A stretch of 64,000 nt of DNA from Nautilus pompilius (GCA_018389105.1 JACATO010000924.1:939988-1003987); one strand, 5' to 3'. Shown: positions 39,154 to 51,997, counted from the stretch's first letter. The notes: a model not told the origin generated them from the sequence alone. Numbers and translations: made by a program.

Positions 39154-40800
39154 AAAGTTTAAGAAATCCCAGAAATGTAATTGTTATGCACGTTCCACGG
39201 CGAATAAATGTTCACTGACGATAATGTGGAACACAATGGGCATTAGAAAATAACACGTTAAAAGACGATCAATAAGAAGAGATGTGGTAGTTAGTAACAA
39301 CTCAGCTGATAAGAGAGAACAGTCGATCCGTTTCCTTATTAGGAATTCACGAGGGTTTTAGATTTATTTTATTACTTAGCAATTGATTACCTTGTCCAGG
39401 TAGAGAATGAAATAACCTTCGCAGCGAGTCTGTGGATTTGCGTATGTTGACAAATCTGGGAATAGCCGCATCGAGACGCGGTTGCAACTGACGCCCACGG
39501 CTTCATTACCCCGGACTGCTCGAAACTGCACGGGTAGTCGACTCAACAAGAAAGAAAACTGCAAGCTGATCAAACCGAAATACTACAGAAAAATCTCTAG
39601 CGTCTCGGAAGCTAATGAGAAAATGAATCTACTCGAATCTGGCTGGCTGATCAGAACGGAATACCGATGGCGATACCAACGGAGACGACGCGAGGTGAAG
39701 TGTTATCTAAACTCACACGGTTCAGTAGAATTAGACACAAAAGGCGAAGCAAAACTAAGTTGTCAGTCAGACATCTTACACCAAGAGCTCGGTGCCATTC
39801 CTCTTTCCATTCTTGTTTAATATCATGTAAATGTTGCTTTTGGATTTTTATGCGTTTTGTCCTATTATGCAGTAAATGAGAAAGATCATGCAAGTGTTTT
39901 CTTCGGAGAGACGGTTCTTGAAAACCAAGAAATCCACAACAACAAGGAGAGAGAGAATCAACGCGCCGCAGACAAACCAGAGAGCATAGTCGCATCCTCC
40001 CAACCTTTTTTTTTAAATTTACGGTAACTCCAAGAGTTGATCAACAGAGATCTTTTGAAATGGATTCGATTCGGAAGGAAATGAAACGTGCGTAAACTTA
40101 ATTACGGAGAATTGTCAATCTCGGCGGCCGGAGACGGGATGGCTAAAGTGGCTGGAGGGCGCGGATGCTGCCATTGTGCAGCCTGTATTAATGTGTACAG
40201 TTCGTTCGCGTGGTGAATGACCGCGGTGCACGCAGTAGCGGAGCCGGCCGCGGTACAGTAAATGCCCACTCACAGCTAATCCCCACTTACACCGATCGAT
40301 GCTCAAAACACGTGCGTCAGATCAGTTCGATTATTAACCCGCACCGGCGCTGAACGACTGTGGCATCCCCGTTTCGAGTCGGTTTTTATTCGCTGTAGTA
40401 GAATCTTCTAATCCTCATCGGGTTGTTGTGCCTTCCCCTTCCGGTTTTCTCTAATCAAGAGGGTTTCCGGTCTGCTATCAAGCGAGATAACCTCCACCGA
40501 AAAAATGCTTAACTAATTCACCCTAATTACCCAAATTATCCTCCTGCTAACTAAGCGAGAGTACTAAATCTAACTTCGCACTTGGAAGGTAGCACTGCAT
40601 CCACAGTTAAAGTCCCCTATAGCCTGTGCACTGCGAGTCGCTCAATGAGTTTACTGCGAGATTGGCTGAGCGTGATAGACGACTACAAAATTATCCGTCA
40701 GTTTACCAACACCAGTTTACTGTCTTAGATCCTTATAAAAATTAGGATAAAATCGTAAAGGAAATAAATTCTTCTTGGTACGTAGTGTGGCAAATATATA
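39154..40800. other. Unrecognised non-coding stretch
   Basis: Frames of about 112 codons on opposite strands (39482-39820 plus and 39651-39995 minus) overlap and neither shows a known domain. No gene recognised. Confidence 0.35.
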
Positions 40801-40804
40801 TATG

Positions 40805-41915
40805 AGAGAGAGAGAGATGTGAGGTGAGCACAGAGTGAAAGAGAGATGTGACGTCAGCACAGAGAGATGTGAGGTAAGCACAGAGAAGGAAAGAGAGAGA
40901 GAGAGGCGACGGCAGCACAGAGATGTGACGTCAGCACAGAGAGATGTGAGGTAAGCACAGAGAAAGGAAAGAGAGAGAGAGAGGCGACGGCAGCACAGAG
41001 ATGTGACGTCAGCACAGAGAGATGTGAGGTCAGCACAGAGAGAGGAAAGAGAGAGAGAGGCGATGGCAGCACAGAAAGAAGTGACGTCAGGAGAGAGAGA
41101 GAGGCGACGGCAGCACAGAAAGAAGTGACGTCAGAAGAGAGAGAGAGGCGACGGCAGCACAGAGAGATGTGAGGTAAGCACAGAGAGAGGAAAGAGAGAG
41201 AGAGGTGATGGCAGCACAGAAAGAAGTGACGTGAGGAAAGAGAGAGAGGCGACGGCAGCACAGAGAGATGTGAGGTAAGCACAGAGAGAGGAAAGAGAGA
41301 GAGAGGTGACGGCAGCACAGAAAGAAGTGACGTCAGAAGAGAGAGAGATGTGACGTCAGCACAGAGAGATGTGAGGTAAGCACAGAGAGAGGAAAGAGAG
41401 AGAGAGGTGATGGCAGCACAGAAAGAAGTGACGTGAGGAAAGAGAGAGAGGCGACGGCAGCACAGAAAGATGTGACGTCAGCACAGAGAGATGTGAGGTA
41501 AGCACAGAGAGAGGAAAGAGAGAGAGAGAGGCGATGGCAGCACAGAGAGATGTGAGGTCAGCACAGAGAGAGGAAAGAGAGAGAGAGGCGATGGCAGCAC
41601 AGAAAGAAGTGACGTCAGGAAAGAGAGAGAGGCGACGGCAGCACAGAAAGATGTGACGTCAGCACAGAGAGATGTGAGGTAAGCACAGAGAGAGGAAAGA
41701 GAGAGAGAGGCGACGGCAGCACAGAGAGAAGTGAGGTCAGCACAGAGAGAGGAAAGAGAGAGAGAGGCGACGGCAGCACAGAGATGTGACGTCAGCACAG
41801 AGAGATGTGAGGTCAGCACAGAGAGAGGAAGAGAGAGAGGCGACGGCAGCACAGAAAGATGTGACGTCAGCACAGAGAGATGTGAGGTAAGCACAGAGAG
41901 AGGAAAGAGAGAGAT
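40805..41915. repeat. GA-rich composite satellite with TGACGTCA cores
   Basis: Modules include GAGAGATGTGAGGTAAGCAC, GAGGAAAGAGAGAGAGAGGC, GACGGCAGCACAGA and GTGACGTCAGC, shuffled in variable order. I count twelve perfect TGACGTCA octamers plus two TGACGTGA variants in about 1.1 kb. Long minus-strand frames (138 and 154 codons, Ser/Leu-rich) are translations of the repeat and not proteins. Confidence 0.95.
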
Positions 41916-43457
41916 AGCAGCAACAATAACATTACAAGTAACTCTTTCTGTATGGTTTTAATTTTATAAAAGCCTTAGCTGTCACTCTATCTACTTATAC
42001 ATCCAGCCATTCGAACAAAGCAGATCTTGGTAATGCATACATACTTCTTGTTGTTTTTCAAATGTTGTGCTTTTATTTTTGTTATTATACTGACTGGTGT
42101 AATATATTATTTGTTTGTGCTGTCAGAACCTCCCGCCCACATCTATTATTACTGTTTATGATTAGTTATGTGAGTACCTGAAAAAAATTAGCCAGTGTCG
42201 TATTTCTGAAATTCGTTCAGTGAAAGTATACAAAATTAGTGACGTCAGACGCATTCGACTGCTACATGCTGCGCATCATCTTGAACAACTACGACGCGCA
42301 CCAAGATGTGTGTGGTCTTCTCGACAGGAAAACCTCGGCGTCGATCATACCTGGGGTTTCAAAGAGGAGCCAGTAGAAAAGTGCTTCCGGTTATCGAGTA
42401 ATTTAGATTAAGTCTCTTTATTAACATTCTTTTTTTAACAAGGCGAAAGACGGGATTTTTTCCAAAGAGCCACACTGGAGCAGAGAGACGTTACCAAATC
42501 ACTCTCTATATATACACACACACATATATATTTCTTTACTCTCCAACAACAACAAAAGGAGGGCGTTTTCCAATGACCTTTCCATTCTGGCAGCTCATCT
42601 TTCTGCCCGGAATGGCTTGCCGCTCCGTTCCTTTGATGCCGTTAATTTGTTCGTGGAAGTAATGGAGACCACTTCAGCATTGTTTGTCAGTAATCAACCG
42701 TGTTGGCGTCCTGTCTGGCGGCTCGCCGATCCGTGTGCTGGTATTTAATTATCTCTGTCCCGCTGTGTCAATAAATAGGAACTTTGTCTCCAGATGAGGA
42801 GACTCGATGGAAATCGGGCTTTCAAGGGCTAATGCGTGTGCGACGCTCACTGAGGGAAACCGTTTTTCCGAATAATCTCGTTTCATTACTTAAAAAAGAG
42901 ACAAACAGGGATGCATCCTGGAGCGAGGGGTGCAGGAAGTAGCAGCAAGAACCAACCGCAACGATACTAGCAAATGGGGCGATATTTCTGAATTATTATA
43001 ACCTGCGCTTTATTCTCGAGCAAGGCAAGAACGATCCTTACGGATCTGCGCTGTTGAGAACCTGTTCGTTAAAGAAAACAGGTTACAACCGCAATGAGCC
43101 ACGCGTTATTTCTGCCGCGTCTGTAACAGATACCGTCTCCATTGTAAGCTAGGGGAGATAACTAAGAGTGTTTAACGAAACACGGATTAACTATTCGATA
43201 TACACTAGTATAATCTTTAAACGGGGGAAAGAGACTCAATTTACTCAAAAATAAAAATTGCGTAACAACATAACTTACTTATAAGATTGATTTCGAAGGA
43301 ATTTCAGTAAAAAAAACAAAAACAAAAAACTTTTCGTGCAGTTAATCCGTAGAGAAGAGCACACACAACACGCATCATAATTGTGCACGGTGCTTTTAAA
43401 TTTACGTCATAGGTGTGCAGAATGGTTAGGGTTAGGGTCTGTATGATTTCGGGCGTC
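41916..43457. other. Non-coding stretch
   Basis: A short TA/CA run lies near 42505-42530. The 42560-42830 block is of balanced composition and high complexity and is a weak candidate for conserved non-coding DNA. No gene recognised. Confidence 0.35.
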
Positions 43458-43510
43458 ACCTCTCTCTCTCTCTCTAGTACTGACGTCATATCTCCCTTAC
43501 TAACGTCATA

Positions 43511-43537
<27 letters not shown>
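43458..43537. repeat. Composite (TC)n repeat with TGACGTCA spacer
   Basis: A TC run, then AGTACTGACGTCATATCTCC, then CTAACGTCATATC and a second TC run. Same family as 17.0 kb and 40.8 kb. Confidence 0.9.
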
Positions 43538-43542
<5 letters not shown>

Positions 43543-44227
43543 CTTTCTTTTTGCTATTATTTCAATTGTCAATAAGACGGCCTCCAAAAAATCGATATAA
43601 ATACATTTTATGTACATATTACAACATTTGATTAGTAGTTTTAGCGGGTGAAGGCCACCCCTAAACAGTTAAAGTTGGGTGGACTTCAAGATTTCTAAAA
43701 TCAAAACGTCAAAAATGTAAAAAAAGAAAAATAATAGAATATTATGCTCCAAATCAACTTTGAAAATTATTTAGATACTTAAAACGAGAATAGAATGAAA
43801 ACTAGATGTTTGAATGATATCTGGATTTGATTAATTTGCATATATTTTTCCATCCTACTTATCCTTTCATTAAGGAGCTAGCACTTATAAAATCAAAAAA
43901 AGAAAAAAATAGAAATGTCTGCAATAAAAAGTTTTTCTCAGACTAAAACACTGATGATGGCGACAGGAAAAGATGCTCGAAATATGGATTCGTTATTTAT
44001 TTCTGTTGCTTCTAAAAATGTGAAGGAAAATACACAAACTAATTCTTTATTTTCTATAAATACTAAAGCTCTTTGTAGTATGAAATATGAGCTGAACACC
44101 AATTATATTTTTGTTCAAATTAGACGTTTCGCCGCTTGATTCATTTGGGTTTTTCAGTAAGCCAGGGAAGCGGATTTTCCCCCTTTTTTGTAAATTTTAT
44201 GAGCCCTTGTAGTGTTTGTTTATTTTT

Positions 44228-44288
<61 letters not shown>

Positions 44289-46414
44289 GATAATTGTCGT
44301 TTTGAAGAGTTTCCGAATGATGCAATGAAAAGCCGTAGATTGGCTCGATCGGAGAGGCGAGAAAGTGCTGTTAATTGACCGTATTCGTTTGATTTTTACT
44401 CCTGTTTGAACATTAGAAAGAAAATAAATAGAGAAAAATTTGAGATGCAGAGAGAAGAATATCTAAGTTAAAGTTTTAGCAAAAAGAATTTTATTAAAAT
44501 AAAGACAGGCATCCAAGGGGAAAATCACTTTAAAAAAAAAACAACAACAGTATTCATGTATTTCGTAGGCAGGAAATGGTTTAGGTATTCATATTTACTA
44601 AGAATATGAAAGCTATAAAAGAAAAACAAATTGAAAAGGATGGGATAAATTAAAAGATTTACTATGTTACAATATTTACATATTTTTATAATTTAATTTG
44701 TTTCGTAAATTTAAATTGCAGCCGTAGCCAGAGGTTTTGCATTATGCCGAACCTTTGTACTTTTGCTTGATAGAAATGAAACCAGCTGAGATCGCAAAGA
44801 CGATGTTACGTTAACGTATTGAAAGCGTATACAGCTGCGTGGTTTTTCATATTGGAGAGAAAAAATACCATTCCTGAAAAATGTGACAACTTTAGATCTA
44901 ACACAAAACACTAATAAACCACGACGTCCCGTCCAACTGTGAATCGGTTAGAAGTACTCACAAGTGGACATTTAGAATTAGCCATGGGTGGCAGCGCCGA
45001 GCCAAGATCTGATTGTTGTTAATTTGAGGATGATGAAAATCTTTTGCCTATGGCGAACGATGGCTGTAAAAGTATTCACAAAAGGAAAATAATTTGTGTT
45101 TCTAATTTTTTGTATCTAATTAGCAGTACAATTTATTGAAATCGGCAAACGGAATTGCATAACTAACGTTAAGCTTACATTGAAGATAAAGATGCTGTGA
45201 AACATGTCTACAGTATCTTGCTACGACATCAGTGTTTCCATCACATGATCATCTCCAAACTGGGAGTGGCTGCCCAAAAAAGATTATGAAGGATAAACGA
45301 CATATCCAGTATACTACATTTCTTGTGTAGTTTTTGTTCGCTTAGACAATAATGGAAGCATTTCACGGCCGCAAGCTGATATTTAATAACATCGATAATA
45401 GTAATTTCAAGTTCAATTTTCCAAAAAATCCCTGTCGCTGCCAATTTTACAGATTTAAATGAGAAATTCTCTGTTGCGTGGCAAGTTCATTAGAAATACG
45501 ATTTTAAAAAATAGTGGAAATATATTTTAATTTTAGAATTTAAAAGAAAATTGTTAAAAAAATAAAACTGGAGATTAATAGTTTGAAGAACTTTTTAAAG
45601 AGTTGTCTTATGACTATTCTCAGTTCACTTCGTCCTATTCGACCATCTATGGTAAACTGGCATGACCTTGAATTCACATGTTTTTGTTTTTCATTTTGCT
45701 TTTTCAGATGTGTTTTTTCAAGTTATCTTACTTGAACGAAAGATTGAATTTTAATGCAAAGACTAAACGGAAGATGAATTATCAAGATAAATGGTCAAAA
45801 GCTGAAATTAGAGGCTCCTGGACGATATTTAATTTTTAAAATCCTGTCCAGCAAACAATATAGATTTACGTGCTATTTATATGATATTAACAATAAAAGA
45901 TATTAAATGTTATGTAAATGCCATGTATAATTATTTTTATTGGCATGCATTTTGCTAAGAAAGAAATTTGTTAGAGGCAATCACTTAAGATGGACTGACG
46001 GTTTAAATGTAGTGTCTTCAACAACCGCTTTCATTAGTTACAGAATTCGCTGCTCGCTAGCTGTTGGCACCTTATTAAGTTCTTTTCCATCGGCCACCCG
46101 AAGCCCCGTCCACTTACATGTCTAAATTTTCAAAATAGCCATTTTGCGCGATTAATATTAAACCAGAGTTACAATTACGATTCTTAAAGTGTTTGTGATT
46201 TTGTTCCCCTAATTATTACAGTTTGTGGTGTTTTACAGACTGATCGAATGTTTCCGATGGTTTTGTTTACCGTTGTACCAGGTAATTTCACGTGGGCTCA
46301 ATACGCCTAACAGTAGATACGAGCTTTCAAATGTGGTACTGATGACTACTTCATTTAAATATAACAAAACTAAACTACTCAGCGTGGGGGGGGAGAACAA
46401 TAAACAATCAAGTT
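43538..46414. other. Unrecognised non-coding stretch
   Basis: AT-rich. Contains the GT tract at 44230-44285. Frames at 43915-44139 and 45241-45444 are low in complexity and unrecognised. Confidence 0.4.
44230..44285. repeat. (GT)n microsatellite
   Basis: About 28 uninterrupted GT repeats. Confidence 0.97.
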
Positions 46415-47206
46415 GTTTGCTGTAGCATACTTGCGATCGACCAGTGTATTACTGACACTGATTTCAAGTGAGAAAGGAACGTTTGCTGTAGCATACTTGC
46501 GATCGACCAGTGTATTACTGACACTGATTTCAAGTGAGAAAGGAACGTTTGCTGTAGCATACTTGCGATCGACCAGTGTATTACTGGCACTGATTTCAAG
46601 TGAGAAAGGAACGTTTGCTGTAGCATACTTGCGATCGACCAGTGTATTACTGACACTGATTTCAAGTGAGAAAGGAACGTTTGCTGTAGCATACTTGCGA
46701 TCGACCAGTGTATTACTGACACTGATTTCAAGTGAGAAAGGAACGTTTGCTGTAGCATACTTGCGATCGACCAGTGTATTACTGACACTGATTTCAAGTG
46801 AGAAAGGAACGTTTGCTGTAGCATACTTGCGATCGACCAGTGTATTACTGACACTGATTTCAAGTGAGAAAGGAACGTTTGCTGTAGCATACTTGCGATC
46901 GACCAGTGTATTACTGACACTGATTTCAAGTGAGAAAGGAACGTTTGCTGTAGCATACTTGCGATCGACCAGTGTATTACTGACACTGATTTCAAGTGAG
47001 AAAGGAACGTTTGCTGTAGCATACTTGCGATCGACCAGTGTATTACTGACACTGATTTCAAGTGAGAAAGGAACGTTTGCTGTAGCATACTTGTGATCGA
47101 CCAGTGTATTACTGACACTGATTTCAAGTGAGAAAGGAACGTTTGCTGTAGCATACTTGTGATCGACCAGTGTATTACTGACACTGATTTCAAGTGAGAA
47201 AGGAAC
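46415..47206. repeat. 66-bp minisatellite, exactly 12 copies
   Basis: The unit begins GTTTGCTGTAGCATACTTGC and repeats at 46415 and every 66 bases to 47141, with the last copy ending at 47206. Copies are nearly identical: copy 3 has GGCACTG for GACACTG, and the last two have TTGTGATCGA for TTGCGATCGA. Because 66 is a multiple of three, long frames stay open on both strands (227 and 261 codons, each a 22-residue repeat). I read these as a by-product of the repeat. There is no signal peptide, splice context or known motif. Confidence 0.95.
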
Positions 47207-48771
47207 GTTCAGAACACTAGATTAGCACTAACAGAAAATCGAAGCACCCGGAGTTTTTTCTTGGAGGGAGGGGGGACGGTCTAGAAACGAAGCCACTGGC
47301 TTGAAAACAAACACAGCCCAAGAGAAGACGCAGTCGCCGCGTCGAGCGAGAACGCTACTCGCTTTGTTTTTAGTCGGCATTCTTTGACCGCCGAAATGCT
47401 TGTCCCTGGCGCACGAAGCGATGGACCGACGCCTAGGTGCGTGTGTCAGATTCAAGCTTCACTTGCATCCGCGATAACAACGCGGGATTTTTATTGCAAT
47501 CTTGGAACCGATGCACGGTCAAGTAAATTATTACGAAACCAGTTCGTGAGGGCTTGGCGTGAGTCGGGGAAGCGCTTGTGTAGACCGGTTCGCCGCAGCA
47601 GTCGCTCTTCGTTTTCACCGGGTGTGTGGTGGTGTAAAGGCTGTTCAGCCTAATCCTTAGATTCCCGCATAACCTGCTTCAGATCAAGAATTAGATCCCA
47701 TCCGATTCCACCATCAGAAAGATATTTCTTTGAATGCCCGAAAACAATTTAAACGGAGTTAAATCCGTGGAAATCGGGGCGCGATATGAAACTTTGAGTC
47801 CCATTCTCCGTTTTTGTATTAATTTTTGTAAAATTATTCGGTTGAAGAGCAGAATTCTCACTCCGAAGAGACAGTGAGGAAAAGGCCACAGGGGAGCGTC
47901 CAAGGGAAACGGGCCGCACGTTTATCTGGACGGAGAATTCGGCCTCTATGCTGCTTTTAATTCTGATTACACATTAAATTTCTGCTCACATTTTGTTCCG
48001 ATTAAAAATTTTTCATTGAAGAGTCCATATCCCCTCACATTCCCCTTTTAACGACAATAGTTTGCCCACTCCGTATCCCTCTGTTTTGTTCCTTGCAATC
48101 CGTATATGTTCTTCCCTTTTCCAATTTAGCTTATTAAACGGCACGTTTCCGTCTCAACCTCGATCCGAGCCCCTAATCCTTTTTTAATTTGTACCTTGTT
48201 ATTTGTTTTAAAACATTGAAACTTATCGTTGCTAAGCTTCGCGCACGCACACGCACACACACACAAACACACAAACACTGGTAGTCTAAGTGTAGATTCA
48301 CCTACGAAATCTCCACTTCATATATAATCAATTCTTTAGTGCATGAAGTTGCGTATATATTAACATATTGACTTTTGTAAAATACATTAATTAATTAAGG
48401 GTTTTTATACTTAGCTCACAAGATATTTCGTCAAAATATGCTCCGGTCTGCTCGATGACTTTTTTTAAAAAAATACTTTTCCCGTCAAAATTATTAATCT
48501 CTACAAGTAATGAGAGGGCAAAGAATTCCGTGTCTCGATTAGGCTACTCCACGACTGCAAAACATTGGCCGACCACTTCGGTTTAACTCTTCTGCGTAGC
48601 TGATCTACAACTAGTCGAATGGGATTGAGATCTGAAGATTTTGGCAATTCATTATTTTCAGAATCTATCCTCTTCCTTTCGCGATAAGTGCGGTTTATTG
48701 TGTTTTTTGTCGAGTCTTTGAGACATCAGGCATTTTTGTATGATAAAACGAGGGGTCCAGAAGAGGTATAG

Positions 48772-48776
<5 letters not shown>
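47207..48776. other. Unrecognised non-coding stretch
   Basis: Moderately GC-rich at 47.25-47.65 kb, then AT-rich. A short CA run lies at 48242-48278. Overlapping short frames at 47384-47653 (plus) and 47433-47618 (minus) have no recognisable features. Confidence 0.35.
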
Positions 48777-48851
<75 letters not shown>

Positions 48852-48946
48852 TCTCTCTCTCTCTCTCTCTCTGTAATGACATCATCATCATCAACATCAT
48901 CATCATCACCCTCCCTCTCTCTCCCTCCCTCTGTCTCTGTACTGAC

Positions 48947-49039
<93 letters not shown>
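48777..49039. repeat. Two (TC)n arrays with ATC-rich spacer
   Basis: TC runs at 48777-48870 and about 48950-49039 flank CTGTAATGACATCATCATCA, further ATC repeats, and CTGTACTGACATCATC. The spacer looks like a GACATCA variant of the GACGTCA spacers at 17 kb and 43 kb. Confidence 0.93.
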
Positions 49040-49041
<2 letters not shown>

Positions 49042-49846
49042 CGCCTAACTGATTCTTCCTTCAGTCTTTCTTAGCGCGCGCACTGATCTCTTTGAGCAAA
49101 AAAGCTCGGGAATAGTTATCATACAACTCCACCCCTTGGCCATTGTTGAATTGAATAATCCGATTACCTCTTACCCCTCCCCAAACACCATTTCTACACC
49201 ATAGAAAAAGCCTGTGAGCAGTACCTGACCAATCAAACCAACCTTTCGTAAAACGCTTACTCGATGATCGTCATGAGGATGGAGCAGAGTTGTGGTCATC
49301 TGTCACCGGTGTGCCGGTACGGAAGCGGCTTGCTTTAGATTTATATTAAATGCACGTTCGTATATTTTTTTCTCTTCGTTCCATACCCATCTTTTCTTTG
49401 TCGTTGTTGCTGCTGTGGACTGCGCGCTGCTGCTATCCTAGCGAAAGACCAGCGCAGTGCAGATAGTCGATCCATTTCGGTCAAGAATAACCAGCTCTCC
49501 TAAGTGATATACTGACGATCAGTTTTGCATATGTTATTTTTTTTTCCTATTAAAAGTAACGAGGAAACATTAAAAACAAAAAATGTTAGCTTTTAATTGA
49601 TTTTTAATATAGTTTTTTTTTTCTTTTCTACTTTCTATCTCCTTCCAATATTCATCGGCCTTCAGTCATTAACCGAACATCGACCGGGCTGCTGTCAGCG
49701 GCTACTGTTGTTCTTTACCACTCCAAAAGTCGCTTTCGTTCCTTCTTTCTTTTTCGTGTTTATATCTCGCCCAATCAACTCTTCTGTTTCCAGAAGCCGA
49801 ATAATTCAAAATCAGTTTTCTTTTTTTTTAAATTTCTCACTATATA
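49040..49846. other. Unrecognised non-coding stretch
   Basis: Pyrimidine-rich, with T runs near 49540 and 49612. No gene recognised. Confidence 0.4.
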
Positions 49847-49876
49847 CAGGGTGTTCCAAAAGTCTTGGGCACATTT
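49847..49876 (+). repeat. Left terminal inverted repeat of the mariner-like element
   Basis: Starts CAGGGTGTTCC. Pairs with 50505-50534 in reverse orientation with one mismatch (position 24). Confidence 0.93.
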
Positions 49877-49966
49877 TGACAATGAATATCTCGGAAACTA
49901 TTAAGGATATAAAAACGCATCTGGTAAATTCAGAAAGCTTGTAATCTCAATTTTTACATGGAATGT

Positions 49967-50341
49967 TCAAAGATGTTCAATGTGAGCACCATTGGTCACA
50001 CGACACACATCAAGCCTATAGTCCAATTCTTGCCAAACGCGTCCCAGCATTGCATTGTCACCGGTTGAAACAGCTTCTGTTATTCGTGCCTTCAGCTCAT
50101 CCACGTCTCTGGGAATAGGGGGCACATATACCAATCCTTTCACAAATCCCCACAAAAAGAAATCGCATGGTGTGAGATCTGGAGATCTGGGTGGCCAGGA
50201 CATGAGATCGTGATCATTCTGCCCAGACCTTCCAATCCATCTGTCTGGCAGTTTTATGTTCAGAAACTGTCTAACCCTGAGGCTCCAGTGTGGTGGCGCT
50301 CCATCCTGTTGGAAAATGAAAGTCACCAGACTCTTTCTCAA
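49967..50341 (-). pseudogene. C-terminal fragment of mariner-like transposase
   Basis: The 124 codons include FQQDGAPPHW (second catalytic Asp box) and WPPRSPDLTPCDFFLWG (third Asp box), separated by 46 residues if the Asp of PCDFF is used. The fragment ends GAHIEHL followed by a stop, the normal C-terminus of this group. The helix-turn-helix DNA-binding part and the first catalytic Asp are absent, so it cannot act alone. The remaining frame is intact, which suggests a fairly recent insertion. Confidence 0.88.
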
Positions 50342-50504
50342 AATCTGAAAAGATATCTAAAAAAATCTTAATCTAAAAAAATCTTCATATCTGAAAAGAA
50401 ATAAAAAAAATCAATAGCCTTACAAAAAAATTAATGTAATTAGCTTTAAAATGACACAACTTTTATCTTACTACCATTCATAGTTAAATAGATATGGGGA
50501 CTTC

Positions 50505-50534
50505 AAATGTTCCCAAGACTTTTGGAACACCCTG
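50505..50534 (-). repeat. Right terminal inverted repeat of the mariner-like element
   Basis: Reverse complement of 49847-49876 with one mismatch. Followed by TA. Confidence 0.93.
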
Positions 50535-50536
50535 TA

Positions 50537-51832
50537 TAACGGTCCAACAGTTTCACATGGTAAGACGAGTTGGAATCGACCAAATATTGTACTGGCTTGT
50601 TGGATTATGTAGAAGAAGTAGTCAGTCCTTGTGTGACCTGGCAATGTTCCATATTAAATAGCACCAGAAAATCGCTGTTTAAAGGGTTACTTTAGACGTA
50701 ACTTACTATATATAATGAGTAACTTAATTCGAAACTTGGAGGGACAAACTTACTATTATTGAATTCCGTTTGACTAATGTAATTACATCGGCTGCATACG
50801 TCATCATTGTTTTTAACACTTATTTAATCAAAGTTATATATATAAGGCATCTGACAAGTTTTAAATTATATCCAATAAGCTTATTTAATTGTGAAACCGA
50901 TATTTTCATACAATGTAAATATATATGCACTCATTATCATATACCCACAATTAATTCTTGCATATCATGAGGTAAATGCTTTTATCATTTGTACATAATT
51001 TTAAAATAAATAATCATACTATATTTAATACCTTTTTATTATAACTTGCTGACGTTTCATTTAGTTCCATCATTGAAGTTGTCTCCCCCTTCAGAGTTAT
51101 ACACTTAAAGTTTTCTATGTGCCAGAGGATAAGTTCTTCCGTGTTTTTATTTGTATTTTTATCGATTATCCTACAGATCTTGAAAATAGGAGTCCTCGCT
51201 TTCCCCTTTTTCTTTTAAGAAGCATTTAGGAGCGTGATGGTTTTAATCTGTAAGGCTACACTAATTCTACGAAATCTAACTAAGCAAGCAACAGGTAACG
51301 AGCGCTGTTACTCTCACCAGTTGGTACGTGTCTCGGTGCTTACCAAGCCGTTTCAGTCCACACTTACTGTTCCAAAGCTTTAAAGTCTTCTCGACGCTAG
51401 ACAATCCATAGAATAGGTGCGCGCGTGACAAAGAGCCATTTAAAGTAAATAAAAAACAAACAAAAACAACCGTCTGTTTAAAATTCGTTCAAAACACCGT
51501 TAATATAATGTGTGTTTGAGTGCTCTTTTACTGAGCTTCCCGTTTAGACCTGGCACGCACCTGAAGGCCGAAAACACCGCATCTCCGTTTGGCGGCCCGT
51601 TGAGCGAATCTTGTAAATTGGCTGGGTAGGTTGGTTACTGCTGTCTATTTCCCGAGCGCTAAATCAAGTGTCGTGTGTGCAGCCAAAAAAAAACACAACA
51701 AACAAACTGTTCATATGGTGTTTGCAGATTATTTTCCACATTTAATACAAAGTAAATGCTGCGTAGAGACGTTTAGGTTTTTTAAGGCAGTTGTTAAGGG
51801 TAAAGTAAAGATTACCTTTAGTTCAGAGTAGC
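50537..51832. other. Unrecognised non-coding stretch
   Basis: AT-rich. Contains no supported gene. Confidence 0.4.
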
Positions 51833-51847
51833 ACTCTCTCTCCCTCT

Positions 51848-51851
51848 CCAT

Positions 51852-51910
<59 letters not shown>

Positions 51911-51932
51911 GCGTAAAACAAAAGAACATTTC

Positions 51933-51997
<65 letters not shown>

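Larger units (their letters stand above)
49847..50534 (-). mobile_element. Internally deleted mariner-like element
   Basis: Terminal inverted repeats of 30 bp with one mismatch, at 49847-49876 and 50505-50534, start CAGGGTGTTCCAAAAGTCTT and are flanked by TA on both sides (49845-49846 and 50535-50536), the usual target duplication. Between them the minus strand encodes the C-terminal part of a transposase. The total of 688 bp is about half the usual mariner length, so this is a deletion derivative that would need a transposase supplied elsewhere. Confidence 0.92.

Noticed and set aside
40854-41894. Minus-strand Ser/Leu-rich frames of 154 and 138 codons
   Set aside because: Translations of the GA/TGACGTCA composite satellite.
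43421-43436. Short TTAGGG repeats (also near 2957, 53191 and 53681)
   Set aside because: Two or fewer tandem units each, which is too short to be an interstitial telomere and within chance expectation.
46408-47193. 261-codon and 227-codon repeat proteins on opposite strands
   Set aside because: The repeat unit is 66 bp, so frames stay open automatically. Both strands are equally open and there is no signal peptide or gene context.
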